NCBI GenBank assembly: GCA_037074705.1
Contig: CM073595.1
Span: 23,276,501 to 23,340,500, forward strand
Origin: Zhengitettix transpicula
Lineage: Eukaryota; Arthropoda; Insecta; Orthoptera; Tetrigidae
DNA: 64,000 bases
Reading direction: 5' to 3'
Positions 11,705 through 23,099 of this stretch are shown here, piece after piece; position 1 is the first letter of the stretch; each line of letters begins with the position of its first letter. Below the pieces are notes generated by a model that was given only the letters and a program-made list of their open reading frames with translations, searched no databases and was not told where the DNA came from. The position numbers and the translations under genes were made by a program.

Positions 11705-11733
<29 letters not shown>
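11705..11733. repeat. (AT)n microsatellite
   Basis: AT run at the outer edge of the right arm of the inverted repeat. Confidence 0.9.
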
Positions 11734-11736
<3 letters not shown>

Positions 11737-11810
11737 GAAAACAAATTGTAAAAAATAAAAATCAATAATAAAAAAATTATTATAAATAAAAAAGTGTTTC
11801 AATTTAACGT

Positions 11811-12265
11811 ATATCAATATCCTATTTACCTCATTTAATATTTTAATTTTTAAACAATTTAAAGTATCATTTTAATATCAATATAATTTAATCAAGACCG
11901 TAAGAAAAAATAAAAACAGTTAATATTCTGCTCCAAGTGGTGTATAACACAACACTTAGAATTACAAATTAATATGACGTTTGAAAAATTGAGGTTTAAT
12001 ATTAATTTTATTTACTTACTGTGTAATTATGTCAGATAAATATCAATATAAAACGCAGGGTGGTTAAAATCTGTTTTTAAATTCATGCAATTCGTGACAC
12101 GTAAAAGAAGTAAATAAATTTATCAGGGTCTTCTATGTTCTTACATAAATTACCCCATCGAATAGGTTCCATAAATGTTCTAATTTATTATAACTATAAA
12201 AACAATGGTGTGTCACAACAAAATTGATTGTAGCTGCCCACCAAGAATTTGATCACGTTTATTTA
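11811..12265. repeat. Dispersed repeat, copy 2 (pair with 2888-3345)
   Basis: Direct, little-diverged copy of 2888-3345. The match ends where the fold-back element at 12271 begins, suggesting the fold-back is inserted in or joined to this repeat. Confidence 0.8.
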
Positions 12266-12270
12266 AAATT

Positions 12271-12507
12271 ATAAAACAATTGATGGTCTTATATGGACAC
12301 TTTTTATTTTGTATGCTACGATCTTGTTAGCGTTAAGTGAATTGTGTACCTCGGACTCGTTTTCAAAACTGTGAATTTAATAACACGGTTAATCGTTTAG
12401 TTGTGCAACTCTATTATTTTAATTTGGAAAATACCTGTAGAAGATACACAAGACATCGAGACGTCGTCATAATAATATGAATAAAACGTAGACATCAATT
12501 GTTTTAT
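12271..12507. mobile_element. Fold-back element FB2, complete copy
   Basis: The left arm starts ATAAAACAATTGATG and the right arm is its inverse, ending CATCAATTGTTTTAT. Just inside the right arm is GACGTCGTCATAAT, preceded by a decayed hammerhead-like core (CTGTAGA, stem-loop, GAGAC, 12435-12462). The same family occurs complete at 42881-43185 and as single arms at 25297 and 47340. Confidence 0.65.
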
Positions 12508-14200
12508 TTTATAAATAAAAATATTGCTGAATATGTAAATTAGAAGTAGTAAATTAATAAAAGAAATGTACAAGAATACTAATATCGGATGGTATTTTAT
12601 AATACTTGTCATATGGATTTCGCTAACTTTATATATATTTTTGGTTTTAATAGAAGTCTATGCCTATAGAAATCCGAAAGGGTCCATAATTGGACGATGT
12701 AAAAATAAACCATTCTTATTGAGGACTCTTCGATTGAAATTTTATAGAATGAATTGAAAATCTGCAAGACGTGAAAAATTGAAGGGTTGAATGCATTATT
12801 ACATTTTTTTTTGTCTATAGGTTGACGGTTTTAAAATTGACGAGGAAAGAATCCTCAGAAAATTGTTGTAGCCGAGTTAAGACATTTCGAAGGACGACCA
12901 CAACTCGTCCTCAATGCGTAAAGTGTTTGTATAGTTCACCTAGAATTTTCCTAATTAATTGCTTGTTTGAAATTCTGCAGGCGATGTATTTGGACAAATT
13001 TACACCATTAGACGATTTTTTCCCTTCCTGCTAGTGAAGCCAATGTTTTTTTTTATGGGGGGGGGGGGCATGTTTATAACGAATCTGTCGTGAAACGTTT
13101 TTGGTGACAGCCCCCGAGAGTATATAAAAGTGTGTACAGAATGAAACTGAACGTCGTGAAAGAAAATGTAAGGCAGCTGCCACGGCCACGGCAAATTGGA
13201 TGTCAGAAAAAAACAGTTATCCTGTTGGCGAACAAATAAATTTATTATTTTAGCCGGACATTATTTATAAGTAATAAAACACGCATTTCCCCAAATTTGT
13301 TGTATTTTTCAGAAGATGACCGTAGTTTTGTTCTGTAATAAACTAGTTTCATTCTGTTACCCTAAATTCATGAATAATAATGTAAATTTCCAGAAATCTT
13401 GTGTTGGAGGGATTAAGTCACCAAATTTTGAACGTTAAAGAATTGAAAGGTTTCGGGGCGAAATGACACATTTTGGAGATGGTCAAATACACTTTACCAT
13501 GCAGTCTATTATTTGCAAAAACAACATCACATTGTTAGGAATTGTTACAGTATTTTATATACGACGAAAGGCATTTGTGAACTCTATGGATAAGTTTCAA
13601 GACGTCAGGACATCCAGATAGACACTGATAATTCAATCGGCAGACACGCGACTGGACTGACTTGGAAGCCAGTAAATGAGTTATAATTGTTATACGTGAC
13701 GGAGCAGTTTTTCTTTATTTTACCTCGAATACGTAAACTATCACATTGTTATTGATTGTCAATATGATTTTATTTGTTAAAACCTCATATTCCGTTTTAT
13801 TTGAAGACTGCAATAACGTATGTACACTCGTTGCATAACAATGATGTACGTATTTGTTAATTATACGAAATAATATTTTTCTTTCGTCTCATTTCTCATC
13901 TGACCACGTGTCATCTTATGAAAATAATATTGGTGAAATAGATAAATTTTGCTGTCATATTTCAGTTTGTTGAAATTACTTCTAGTAGTATTTAACACAT
14001 GTTAAATTAAATACACATTTTTTAAATGAATTATAATATTTTGTCCTCATATTTGTGAATATTTTCATATTTATGTGAAAATTATTTTCTACTTTATGTA
14101 TTATTGTTTCTTCAATCATGCATTTTTTACTTTTATATATTTCATATATAAATCAGTTAATGACCTTTAACAAACGAATTATTTTTTATTTATAGTGATA
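12508..14200. other. Unassigned DNA; no gene seen
   Basis: Short open frames at 12566-13194 lack domains. A G10 run lies near 13061-13070. The phrase GCCACGGCCACGGC near 13180 has a loose counterpart near 50815 in a similar context ('AATGT', GCAG-rich, 'CACGGCC', 'TTGGA'), which may mark an old shared repeat. Confidence 0.4.
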
Positions 14201-14204
14201 CGAC

Positions 14205-14233
14205 ATTTCGATACGTGTTCGTATCTTCTTCGG
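14205..14233 (-). ncRNA. Hammerhead-core-like motif with intact stem II
   Basis: The minus strand reads CCGAAGA, then GATACG, loop, CGTATC, then GAAAT. Stem II is a perfect 6-bp helix, but the core has one change in each conserved block (CTGAAGA to CCGAAGA; GAAAC to GAAAT). A decayed member of the FB2-type family. Confidence 0.4.
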
Positions 14234-14239
14234 GTATTA

Positions 14240-15350
14240 TCCTAAAGAGGAGGTATTTACAAATGATGATGTGTTAAACTGAATAATATATCAATGTCAA
14301 CTGTCATGCCTCTTGTGTATCCTTTACAGGAGGAAAAATAAATTTATTGTCCAAACATGTATTTCAATATTTCTTTTACCATATCTTCTCACTGTTTCTT
14401 GTTTTCTAATCTGGAAAATGTTTAACACCTGTTTCCACATGTACTCATATTAATGTCGATACATAAATTGTTGTATTTACGAACATACTGTCCACAATTT
14501 GGCAACAACCAAAAGGACCAGATATATTATTCAAATGTTACATAAATATATCATGAATACAGTTTGATATAGGATTTAAATGAATTTGTTTCACTAAATT
14601 AATTTCACTTTTTAATAAGTCACAACAAATTATTTGATATTGTAATTTACAATATTTTACTTTAATTATATTCAAGTAAGAAAACAATTAACTTAAAATT
14701 TCAATTCAGTTTTCATCTTGCATACAGATAATGTGTTCTAATGTATTAAAAAATAAAATAAAAAACTCACACCATGGTAACCATATTCATAAAAGAATAA
14801 TAAGCCTAAATGATTTCATTTCATTAAGTTTACCACCAGTTGGCCATTGAATGTATCATCTCATTCAGTGTTTAAATAAAATTAAACAGAAGACATTCAG
14901 TATTGACAAAAACTAATCATTCAATATTTCACAGCTGCTTCTTCTATCTAGTGATTGTGAATATTGACAATGAATTACAGCTTTTAATTTTTATGGATAA
15001 ACTTTTAATATTTATGAATTTCCCATTTCAACAAATGAGATAAATTAATAAAAAGTTAGTTTCTTTCAGTTCAGAAAGAAGAATAATAGCTTTCAAAATT
15101 TATTTTAAATGATTCTCCAAAGTTAATGACAATTTTACAAATAAAAAATGGTATTGGGATCATAATTCTCTTGTAAGAGAGTCATTAAAAATTATATTTT
15201 GTTTCTTACATTCAACAGACTAATAGACAAACAGTAGTGGCTCATTACAATTTTATGAATAATCTAATATAATAAATTAATTATTTCTAAAAGATTGTAT
15301 ATTATGTACAAAGAAGAACAATGTGGTGCAATAAATAGTGAATATGGATA
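14240..15350. other. AT-rich intergenic DNA downstream of the four-exon gene
   Basis: No exon, RNA gene or recognisable mobile element found. It lies just beyond the 3' end of the minus-strand gene ending at 15459. Confidence 0.4.
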
Positions 15351-15355
15351 GTGAG

Positions 15356-15361
15356 TTTATT
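15356..15361 (-). terminator. Candidate polyadenylation signal AATAAA
   Basis: TTTATT on the plus strand is AATAAA on the minus strand, about 98 bp past the stop codon at 15459. It lies at the outer edge of the 84-bp duplication; the matching site in the other copy reads AATAAG, so only this copy provides the canonical hexamer. Confidence 0.45.
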
Positions 15362-15524
15362 AATATTAATTGATTTATGCTGCCTTTGTCTTGTTTGTTT
15401 TCCACTTGCAACGGACGTAATTACACTTTTCATTCCTTGCTTATTAATATTAATTGATTTATGCTGCCTTTGTCTTGTTTGTTTTCCACTTGCAACGGAC
15501 GTAATTACACTTTTCATTCCTTGC
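15357..15524. repeat. Perfect 84-bp tandem duplication across the gene's stop codon
   Basis: Positions 15357-15440 and 15441-15524 appear identical base for base. In gene orientation the first-read copy (15524-15441) holds the last 21 codons and the stop. The second copy lies entirely in the 3' UTR. The unit length is divisible by three. Confidence 0.95.
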
Positions 15525-15588
15525 TGCAGACTTCCGTATTTGCTCCATTTGTTTTCCCAATGCAGGAGGCAACAGTATTTCTAAAACC
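15459..15588 (-). CDS. Uncharacterised secretory/membrane protein, exon 4 (last)
   Basis: Acceptor TTTGTTTTAG precedes 15588. The first base completes the codon left open by exon 3 (AG plus G, Arg282); the frame then runs 42 codons to TAA at 15461-15459. It encodes residues 283-324: a hydrophobic VLEILLPPALGKQ start, then a basic tail with cysteines at about 309 and 314 and an NKT glycosylation sequon at 319. The exact phase match with exon 3 is the main evidence that the exon is real. Its 3' part sits inside the 84-bp duplication. Confidence 0.8.
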
Positions 15589-16570
15589 CTAAAACAAATA
15601 TATATGTAACTTCAAATATCAAAATAAGACTTGATAAAAAGGTTTACACTTTAAAAAACATATATAAGAATTAAATACTCATGACATTGTTTAAAATTAT
15701 ACAAAATGGAAGAGCCATATTTTTATAGATATGTTGTGAACTTATGATGTTTAGAATTGTTTAGTTGTGATTGTGAAAAAACATCAAACCAAAGAAAAGA
15801 TTCATAAACTTTTCAATCATGTTTGTACAAGGAGAAATCATTTTAAAAGTTATGTAAATTATTGGAAATGAATCATAAGATCCTACTTAAAATTGGTATA
15901 GTACAATCTGAATATTACTAATGATGGTATATGAATATGTCAATGTTAACTGTATTACTTTCTTGTTTTGTCTTTTGAGACCGGAAAAAAAGGTTTGCAA
16001 AAGTTTTCAGAATGACTCAGATTATAAAAACTACAACATTTTGAAGCTATTAGGAGAATATTAAAGACATCACAAGTTATATGACATTGTGTGTCAAGTT
16101 TCATAGGAACATCATTCAGTGGGTATTTTTATAAAAAAAACCCTGTTAGTTCTTACTCTTACTTCTCAATATATGCAATCATTAATGCTTTTTGTGACAA
16201 ATAATAGTCTTCTATTTTCTAAAAATTCATATGTGTACAATTGTAATACAGGAAGCAATAGTCTTACTACTTTTTGAACATTCTACACAATATAAAGCAT
16301 TAAAATTCAATTTTTAAAAAAATTAAACAAATGTTTGCATAGCCAGTATTTCTATTCAATTAATGAATTGACAGAATTATATTTATATTGAAATAAAACT
16401 TCTGTATGGTGCATCTGCCAATACATGCCCAGAAAAGTACAACAAGCATCCACATATCATCTTTATGTGCAAATTCCTCAACTTCAAACTTAAATCATTA
16501 TAATATTTTCCTCACACCAACATAATTTAAATTCATATGTGATGCTATTTTGTAATTTAAGCAGACATAC
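15589..16570 (-). other. Intron 3 of the four-exon gene
   Basis: Bounded by donor GTATGT (16570-16565) and acceptor TTTTAG ending at 15589. AT-rich, with no repeat recognised. Confidence 0.7.
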
Positions 16571-16917
16571 CTTAAAGGTTTGTTATCAAGTTTCATTTTT
16601 CGAACAGCACGGCCTATTTCACAAGCAATTCTTTCACTGCAGTCTTTTCCATCAAGTGCCTCAAATACAACCCTTGTAAGACCGACAAGCTCTTCTGGTG
16701 CACTTTTTATAACTGGATTCTCACGTGATCGAAGTGATCCAAACTTAGGGAAGAAGAGTACCGATACAGCAAATAGAAGAGCCATTCCAATAAAATTAGC
16801 AATCGCCATAAAAAGTGGTTCCATATTTTTGTTTCCACCATCCATAACCATCATGGCAGTTGGTACCATTCCCGCCATGGGATCACCATGCTCTGAATCT
16901 TGGTTGCCATGACTGAG
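16571..16917 (-). CDS. Uncharacterised secretory/membrane protein, exon 3
   Basis: Acceptor ATTTTTAG precedes 16917 and donor GTATGT follows 16571. The 347 nt encode residues 167-281 and two bases of codon 282. A Met/Gly/His-rich start leads to a hydrophobic stretch at about residues 201-222 (LFMAIANFIGMALLFAVSVL), a likely transmembrane helix. A charged region follows with a C-x5-C pair at about 259 and 265 (CSERIAC). Reading past the donor gives a stop 24 codons on, so an unspliced variant would end about 18 residues earlier and lack the C-terminal cysteine pair. Confidence 0.85.
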
Positions 16918-17828
16918 CTAAAAATAATAATAAAAGAAAATAGGTAACGAACATATTACATGAAATCCAGAAAATAATTTGTTCAGGAGTATCAGTAAAA
17001 TTATAGATTAATGGTCATTTACGTTCCAGTGGTTCAGTAAAAGATGGTCTTTCTAACAATTAAGTTCACACAGAATGGCTGATGTAACATCCTGCACTTT
17101 TCCTAACACTTCAAAGAAGTATTAATGTATTTTTTTTAACAAAAAAATGTGGTTACTAACATCTGTTGAAAGGTTCAAAGTATGTTAAGTGGTACTTGGA
17201 TCAAGAAATAGATCGTAAAACTATGTATTGGCAATGCTATAAGTTTCTCATATCATTAAAAATGTCCGTAATATGCTAAAGATCATTGTGAAATTAGTGA
17301 AATATAAAAAATACTCCAATTAACTACAATTCGGTTAGAAATATTATGCCTTAAGTATGTCAATTGCTCATAACCAAAATTGTTCTTGGAGAAAATAGCA
17401 ATGATTCAAATTACAAGTTCATTATTGTGTAACATTCTTGTGATGCATCTGCTTGTATACGAATTAAATATACTATTTTCCATATTGCTTTTCATGTTGA
17501 AATATAAAAACAACTCTTCACTTTCAAATGAATTGGGGTGATCAGTCCACTACTTAGCATTGTTGCCTAAATCATATGAATGAGGCTGTTGTAGAATGTT
17601 TGATTAAAATGAATAATCAATCTGGTTCAACAATTTTTTGTTATTTCTCTACCAATGAATATTTAGTCGTAACTCTATTGTTTGTATTTTAAGAGAGTCC
17701 ATAGTGTTCTTAATTTATTTTATTCATAACAATTGTAATGTCCTAGTTTATCCGAGAGTTTGATCACAGTAGCAGTAGTCAACTTAAATATATTCATTTA
17801 AATAAATATAAGTTCCTTAAATGCTTAC
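16918..17828 (-). other. Intron 2 of the four-exon gene
   Basis: About 911 bp between donor GTAAGC and the acceptor before exon 3. AT-rich; no repeat recognised. Confidence 0.75.
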
Positions 17829-18137
17829 CCCGTTGTGCTTAACGTCTTCTAATCCTTTCATGAAGTTTTTAATCGGATAATAATAGTAATAATATCCTGG
17901 AATCGTCCCACTAGCCGGGGAAGCTCCTTGGGTACCTTGGAGCAATCCTTCAAGTTCTTGAAGGCCTGCAGCTACCTGAGGATTATTGGATGCCAGACTA
18001 GCAATGTCAAGCATTGCTCCTTTATTTACAGCTGCTTGATATAAAGCAGCTAGTTCCTCATTCGACAGTGGTGGAGCCGGTACTTCAGATTGGTGTACAA
18101 TTTTCAGAGATGGGTCATCAAATAAAATTGTATTGTC
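17829..18137 (-). CDS. Uncharacterised secretory/membrane protein, exon 2
   Basis: Acceptor AATTTAG precedes 18137 and donor GTAAGC follows 17829. It is 309 nt, phase 0 at both ends, encoding residues 64-166. The text is acidic and helix-prone (LSNEELAALYQAAVNKG), followed by GLQELEGLLQGTQG and a Tyr run (GYYYYYYP) before IKNFMKGLEDV. The region lies after the signal peptide and before the membrane segment, so it is predicted to be lumenal or extracellular. No known domain recognised. Confidence 0.85.
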
Positions 18138-19356
18138 CTAAATTTTAAAATAAAATATTTATGATTTCACAAATTGATAAAAGTGGATATTTAAATTCAT
18201 GGTACAGTATTATTAAAATAGTCAGTTATGTTAAAAGGATGAGAAGCTGAACGTAAAGTAACAATGATTTTCATCTTCATCATTTGAAGAAGTTGGCAAT
18301 CCTAGAGTGATTTTGAATGTTGAAAAAAATATATATTCACATTAATAATGAATGAAAGATAAGATCGTTAATGGACATCACTAATAAGGAAAAGTAATTG
18401 TATGTTAATCTCATATTAACTGTAAGATCAGGAAAGCATTGTCATCGAGTGTTGCAAAACAAACCAACACTACAAGAAAACCTCAAATTCCCAACCTCAG
18501 TAATAAGGGCCACAAAGGTTTTATTAACATTTTTGGAACCTATCACTTCAACACAGTTTAATAATATTTCAATCATACTGGAATGTTTGTTGATGTGTGA
18601 CAAAGTGACTTCTCAAGAATACATAATCAACCACAAGAATTTTTCCACCACTCACAACCGGAGAAAGGAACGTCAAAAGAATCATTTCCACCACTTTATG
18701 ACATGCCTTCACTAATCAAATCCTACAAATATTCTAATGGTCTTTTGTTGGATCCAAACTGTGAACGGAATTTCTAGGAAGGTCTCAATTCGACTAATCA
18801 ATAAAATGAAGAATTATAGGAAACTTTTATATCGTTTGTTGGGCGGAGATTTTACTTCCATTATATATTGATTCTCTACCATGGAGACTGAACCGCGTTA
18901 ATCATAGGAGATAAATTGACCAAAATTAGTTGTTATCTTTTCGTCATGTCACGAAACTGAAATATTTGACTGACAGAAGTTCCCTAATGCCTTGCGTGTG
19001 GCTTGTAGATAGTGGTCCGAAGTTTGTTGTCGCTCAAGCAGTGGGAACTAAAAGGTTCGTTATTGCACGTTGTTACATGGGGTGGCTAGATGTTACCAGT
19101 AAAATCCCAGTAAATCCTCTGACACTAAAGGCTTGTGGATCGTCGGATGACAAGGCTCGTTCACCTAGAAACTGAAGAACGTCTAACAAGAAGTGGTCAA
19201 CTCGAGGCCACTCGAAACTTTTCAAGAAACTTTGACCGATCGCAAGTGCACAGCAACTCGAAGTTTGACAAACCACAAGCAGTGGGAACCAAAGCTTAAG
19301 CAATTCAGTAAATAATTCTCCTATGCGATGCGTTGAAGTGAAGGCCTGCCACTCAC
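18138..19356 (-). other. Intron 1 of the four-exon gene
   Basis: About 1.2 kb between donor GTGAGT (19356-19351) and the acceptor before exon 2. It contains GC-richer patches (18930-19300) with short open frames on both strands, none supported as exons. They may be old repeat debris. Confidence 0.7.
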
Positions 19357-19545
19357 GTGAGCGTCCGCACTGGGCAGAGGTGTGGGTGCGGTGATCTTGT
19401 AGTCCCCGCGGCTGACTGAGTGCAGTTGCTGCATCGTGGACTGCAGGAACGCGGCGCCGTTCTGAGCCTCCACCGCTGACCCTTCCTCCTCCGCCATTGC
19501 ACATGTCACCAGACACAACAACGTAAACAAAATACTGCCCTCCAT
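19357..19545 (-). CDS. Uncharacterised secretory/membrane protein, exon 1 (start)
   Basis: Start of a minus-strand gene whose four exons join in frame into 324 residues. ATG at 19545-19543 opens MEGSILFTLLCLVTCAMAEE, a clear signal peptide with a likely cleavage near residue 18-19. A hydrophilic, Ala/Gln-rich stretch follows, ending LPSADAH at a CAC|GTGAGT donor, phase 0. A TTTTTCAG acceptor lies 10 bp upstream of the ATG (ending at 19556), so a non-coding first exon further upstream is likely. I do not recognise the protein: a signal peptide, one membrane segment and paired cysteines suggest a secretory-pathway type I protein restricted to insects or arthropods, but function is unknown. The 195-codon frame overlapping this exon in another phase is a shadow. 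Confidence 0.85.
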
Positions 19546-19555
19546 AGCTGAGTTC

Positions 19556-20134
19556 CTGAAAAATAGAGAAAGATCTAATGAAATATAAGACTGGAGGTTC
19601 CAATTTGGGCACAATAGCGCCTTTACTCTGACGTTCTTTCCTACACGACAAAGAGAGCAAAGGATTGAATGGAGGAAATTCCTTGCAAGTAATCGTGCGC
19701 GAAAATATTTGTCCATTAGAATAGCTGCAAATTATTTCCCGGGCAAAAGCGTGTCCTCTCGATGGCTTGCGGGAAAGAGCGTGTGAGTAAAGGTGAAAAG
19801 CAGTGGTGTGAGGTTAAAAAAATGCGATGGAAGTAGGAATATAAGACAGTTTTCGTCATCTACCAATGATAAATGAATAAGTGGTTAATGAATAATTCCT
19901 CATTACCATCTTAATTGCATATGTTGTACAAAAACAAGAAATCCCTTTCAGAATAGTTTTGGTGCCAAGAACGTCTTTTGGCGACCTGACGATCTTCTGA
20001 AACTTTGGATTATACAACAGGTATGTCTTCTCCTTCATTGAGCGTCCTGTAAGACTACATAATATTTTTGGAGGACGGAGAAAATGTTGGTAAGAACAAG
20101 TCATAAAATTTTGGAACTATTAATAATCTCGGAT
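19556..20134. other. Region upstream of exon 1; no coding seen
   Basis: Would be intron between a 5' UTR exon and coding exon 1. Nothing else recognised. Confidence 0.4.
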
Positions 20135-20720
20135 AGCTGATTACCCGGCGTTGCCCAGGTATTATTTTATGTCAATTTTATATTAGACTGTAAAGTAATT
20201 AATTCTACTCTAATCTCTAGGTCATTTCGAACAATTTATAACCCTTCTAAACCCGCCGCATAAAAGCGGCTGAGCACGTCACTCAACCTCCATCGGGAGT
20301 GTCTGATCATATCAACGACGCCGTAAAGGATAGATTCGACACTAATACGGGCCACTTTAGACCAATTTTCCCCCTTCTTTGGTGTCAATTCGGGAGTTTT
20401 AAACATATCATAAACCACTTCTCACTCCCACCCATTGTTGAAGGGTTGATCTTGAATCTAATCGGGCATCGTGAGTGTCGTTCATTCCGCGGAGACGGTG
20501 GATTCGAGCCAGTGTGCCGTTTGGAACAATTTGCTAATCCCCCTTCCTCCCCGCAACTATGCCAATATTGGGTGAATTCAACTTAGCGTCCATTTCGGGC
20601 GTTGTAGCATTATGTCAACCCATTCCGTCACCATCCTAGGGGTGTTCCCCTCCAAATTAGACTTGAAATACACCGAGAGTCACAGTACTAACATCAACGA
20701 TCACGAGAACTCTCCGACAA
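20135..20720 (-). mobile_element. Decayed Helitron-like copy, minus strand
   Basis: The plus strand starts TAGCTGATTACCCGGCGTTGCCC, the inverse of the Helitron 3' end seen at 48963 and 54956. Further in it shares 'TCCAAATTAGAC' and 'CGACACTAAT' with the copy at 48963-49805. The terminal CTAG has become CTAT and the 5' end is not identifiable, so this is an old, damaged, non-coding copy. Confidence 0.55.
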
Positions 20721-20739
20721 GAGAATGAAGTTGGATCTT

Positions 20740-20990
20740 TAAAATCAACTGAGGTCTTGAGACATTTCCTCACTGTAGATTCTCATGGTGTGTTCTTCAC
20801 AGATAATCTTAAAAAAACAATAAACTATCACTGGAGTATCTTTTCAATATTATTGGAGCAATTGAAGACCATATGTCCACACTTGATCAGGAAACCGTTG
20901 TTTTCCACCAAAACAACACTGCAGCCCTGTTCACACGACATCAGGTGTTGTTGTCAAACTCAACCAATTGCGCTTCGTTTCCTGTTCACG
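20740..20990 (+). pseudogene. Mariner transposase fragment
   Basis: The plus-strand frame reads LTVDSHGVFFTDNLKKTINY and SILLEQLK; after a frameshift comes VVFHQNN. This parallels the mariner transposase stretch around the second catalytic Asp (W-D-HG-I-DYL, LL-RL, then FHQDNA). The catalytic Asp position now reads Asn, and both ends are missing. Not part of the host gene. Confidence 0.6.
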
Positions 20991-20999
20991 TCAAGAAGC

Positions 21000-21890
21000 G
21001 GAGGGAAGATTAGGTTCGAATTAATAAGTCGTAGCTGAGACAAACTACTTTGACAAGCTTGAGAAATATTGACGGTATAAAAAAGCTTAAAAATCGTTCG
21101 ACAAAAACTATGAATTTGAGAGGAGACTACGTTGAAACATAAGTAATAAATTGGCAATTACTTCCTTTCTTTATCAGGAACTTTTGAAACAACACTAGGT
21201 CTATATCAAAATTTGGAGGCTTAAATATTCAATCATGAGCAAGTTTTGCAGGTTAAATTTAAGGTGAATTACAATCGTTAGTTGATCAAATTATCGTGAC
21301 TACACTAAAAAGGTGAAAAGTTGAAGTACCTTTCTCGAAAAATATTTAAAAGCCAACGCACTCACGAACACTCGAATAATACCGACGAAACGAAACTGTT
21401 GTCTAATTCCCGCGACATGCACTCTTCAACTGTTCTTTGGTGAACTGTCGCGTTAGGTTTCTCTTCTGCTGATATCTATCTCTTCAACTTGAGGTTAGAA
21501 GAGACATTCTTTAAATTACCGGGAAATGGAACGAGAAGTGTGTCAGCTGGCCTCGTGCGACCTCGCGTGCTCCAGATCTGCTTACGACATCCTCATGTCC
21601 TTTATTCCGAAACCCAGCACAGCCACCGTTCCAGACAGTATGAAACAGATCACTTCTCTCATTCACCCACCTTCATAAAAATAAAAGGGTGACTTACAGT
21701 CAAACCTTAAAGTTGGTTGCTCCACTTGCTCCTTTTACTGTGACCCTTACCCCAGTCGTGCCGGTTATGGAAAATATGGCATTGCAGTGGAACGGCTCAC
21801 AAATAAAACGCGTTCATGCAAGCTCGTATTTTGGACGTATAAATATTATGTAAACAACGTTCGTCACATCAGTTTCTGTAACATGTAATT
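21000..21890. other. Upstream region of the four-exon gene
   Basis: AT-rich to mixed. Apart from the candidate 5' UTR exon at 21366-21450, nothing supported. Confidence 0.35.
21366..21450 (-). other. Candidate non-coding first exon of the four-exon gene
   Basis: On the minus strand a CpG-rich stretch ends ...GAGTGTTC|GTGAGTGCG, a strong donor, about 1.8 kb upstream of the acceptor at 19556. Base composition and donor fit a first exon, and an acceptor 10 bp before the ATG demands one somewhere upstream. The transcription start is not defined; a second possible donor (ACT|GTAAGT) lies at 21697-21692. Confidence 0.3.

Positions 21891-21923
<33 letters not shown>
21891..21923. repeat. (AT)n microsatellite, LTR target
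   Basis: AT run directly abutting LTR copy d; its last four bases ATAT form one side of the target duplication. Confidence 0.9.
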
Positions 21924-22880
21924 TGTAATAATCAAACGGGCGTCTTAATAAAAAGATTATACTTTAACAAACAAACAAAATTTATTTTACTTCTTGAACA
22001 CTTATACAATAACAAACATACAAAAGGATCTCAGGGTCTTAAATAGGTTTGATAACGGCAGAACATTTAAACTAAATCAAAGAACACAAAAAAATTTAAT
22101 TTAATTTAAAAGGAAATATTTATTCGTCTAGACATAGACGAAATTAATTTATCAACATTAAAGAACGATCTCTGACATGATCTTTTAAATCGGTTTACAA
22201 AAATTTACTGTTTTCTTGCTACTTACGGTAGCCCAGGATACCTTTTAACTTTTGAAGCACAGTGGTGGGTTTTTCACAGCTTCTAATAAATTCACAGATT
22301 CTAATAAATTCACTGTTGTTGTTTGTTTTTTTTTTTAAAAAAAGAAGTTGGTCATATCTCGACGAACAACTTTATTCTGCTCTGCTTCGACGACGACTTC
22401 CTCCCCTTTCTGACCGCTGACTGAAGATTTAACTTTGCCTTTTAAAACTTAAACTGTCTCGACCAAGACGTCCACTCTCGATCGTTTTTGACCGCCGGCT
22501 TTATAATGCAACTGAAGACTTCTCTGCTATAATCCAATAACAACTTTTATTCTGCTATGTTTCGATGTCGTCTTTCTCTCCTTTCTGACCGCCAACTTTA
22601 TACTACAACATTTCGGCGACGACTCCTTTCTTTCGTTTCTCCCCGCCGACTTTATACTGCAATTTTTTTCTAAATGGATATCTGCCCGCAACTGTGTCCG
22701 CCGTCCGACTGACAATTTCTCAACCGTCTCCTAATTTTGAGCGCGTAATTTTTCTACCCACATAGTCAACAATACTCTCTTTTCATTGTTGCTTGTTATG
22801 GGTTCGGTATCCCGCCGTAAATAATGTTTCTCCATCAATATAAATTCTCAATCAAAACAATGCCTTAATTAACAAGCATT

Positions 22881-22883
<3 letters not shown>
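21924..22883 (-). mobile_element. Solo LTR, copy d
   Basis: A 960-bp block with TGTAAT at the left edge and ATTACA at the right. On the minus strand it starts TGTAATGCTTGTTAATTAAG. Both sides are AT microsatellite, giving ATAT at each junction. It carries no coding region; GC-rich stretches at 22380-22760 fit LTR regulatory sequence. It is more diverged from copies a-c than they are from each other. Confidence 0.7.

Positions 22884-22931
<48 letters not shown>
22884..22931. repeat. (AT)n microsatellite split by LTR copy d
   Basis: AT run at the right junction of LTR d. The next bases, TGTAATGAACC at 22932, again look like an LTR edge (TTACA inverted), so another LTR scrap may start here and run to about 23085. 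Confidence 0.85.
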
Positions 22932-22934
<3 letters not shown>

Positions 22935-23099
22935 AATGAACCAAAATTGTAAATGCCTCAAACCTTGTTTAAAATTAAATAAAATTGTCAAGGACTTGGA
23001 GGGTCTCGGAAGAAAAGACTAAATCTGGGGGTTGCTGGGGTGTGAAGAACAGCGGCCGGCTTCTGTTGAGAAAATTTATTACGGTCGCTTTCAGACATC

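Larger units (their letters stand above)
11056..11715. repeat. Inverted repeat, ~120-bp arms around AT microsatellites
   Basis: The left arm at about 11060-11180 is repeated in inverse at about 11595-11715. Shared blocks are ACAAAAGTATTA, AAGTCTTAGAAA, GAAAATTTATTCACTCCCCC and CACTTCACTTCACTA. The loop holds a roughly 120-bp direct duplication (about 11316-11436 and 11437-11566), each copy ending in an (AT)n run. Likely a fold-back element that expanded by slippage; no coding region. Confidence 0.75.

Noticed and set aside
15302..15584. Repetitive 71-77-codon frames across the 84-bp duplication
   Set aside because: Out of phase with exon 4, which has correct splice phase; the repeats merely mirror the DNA duplication.
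19073..19660. 195-codon minus-strand open frame over exon 1
   Set aside because: It is in a different phase from the signal-peptide frame that splices correctly to exon 2, and it runs through the exon 1 donor into intron.
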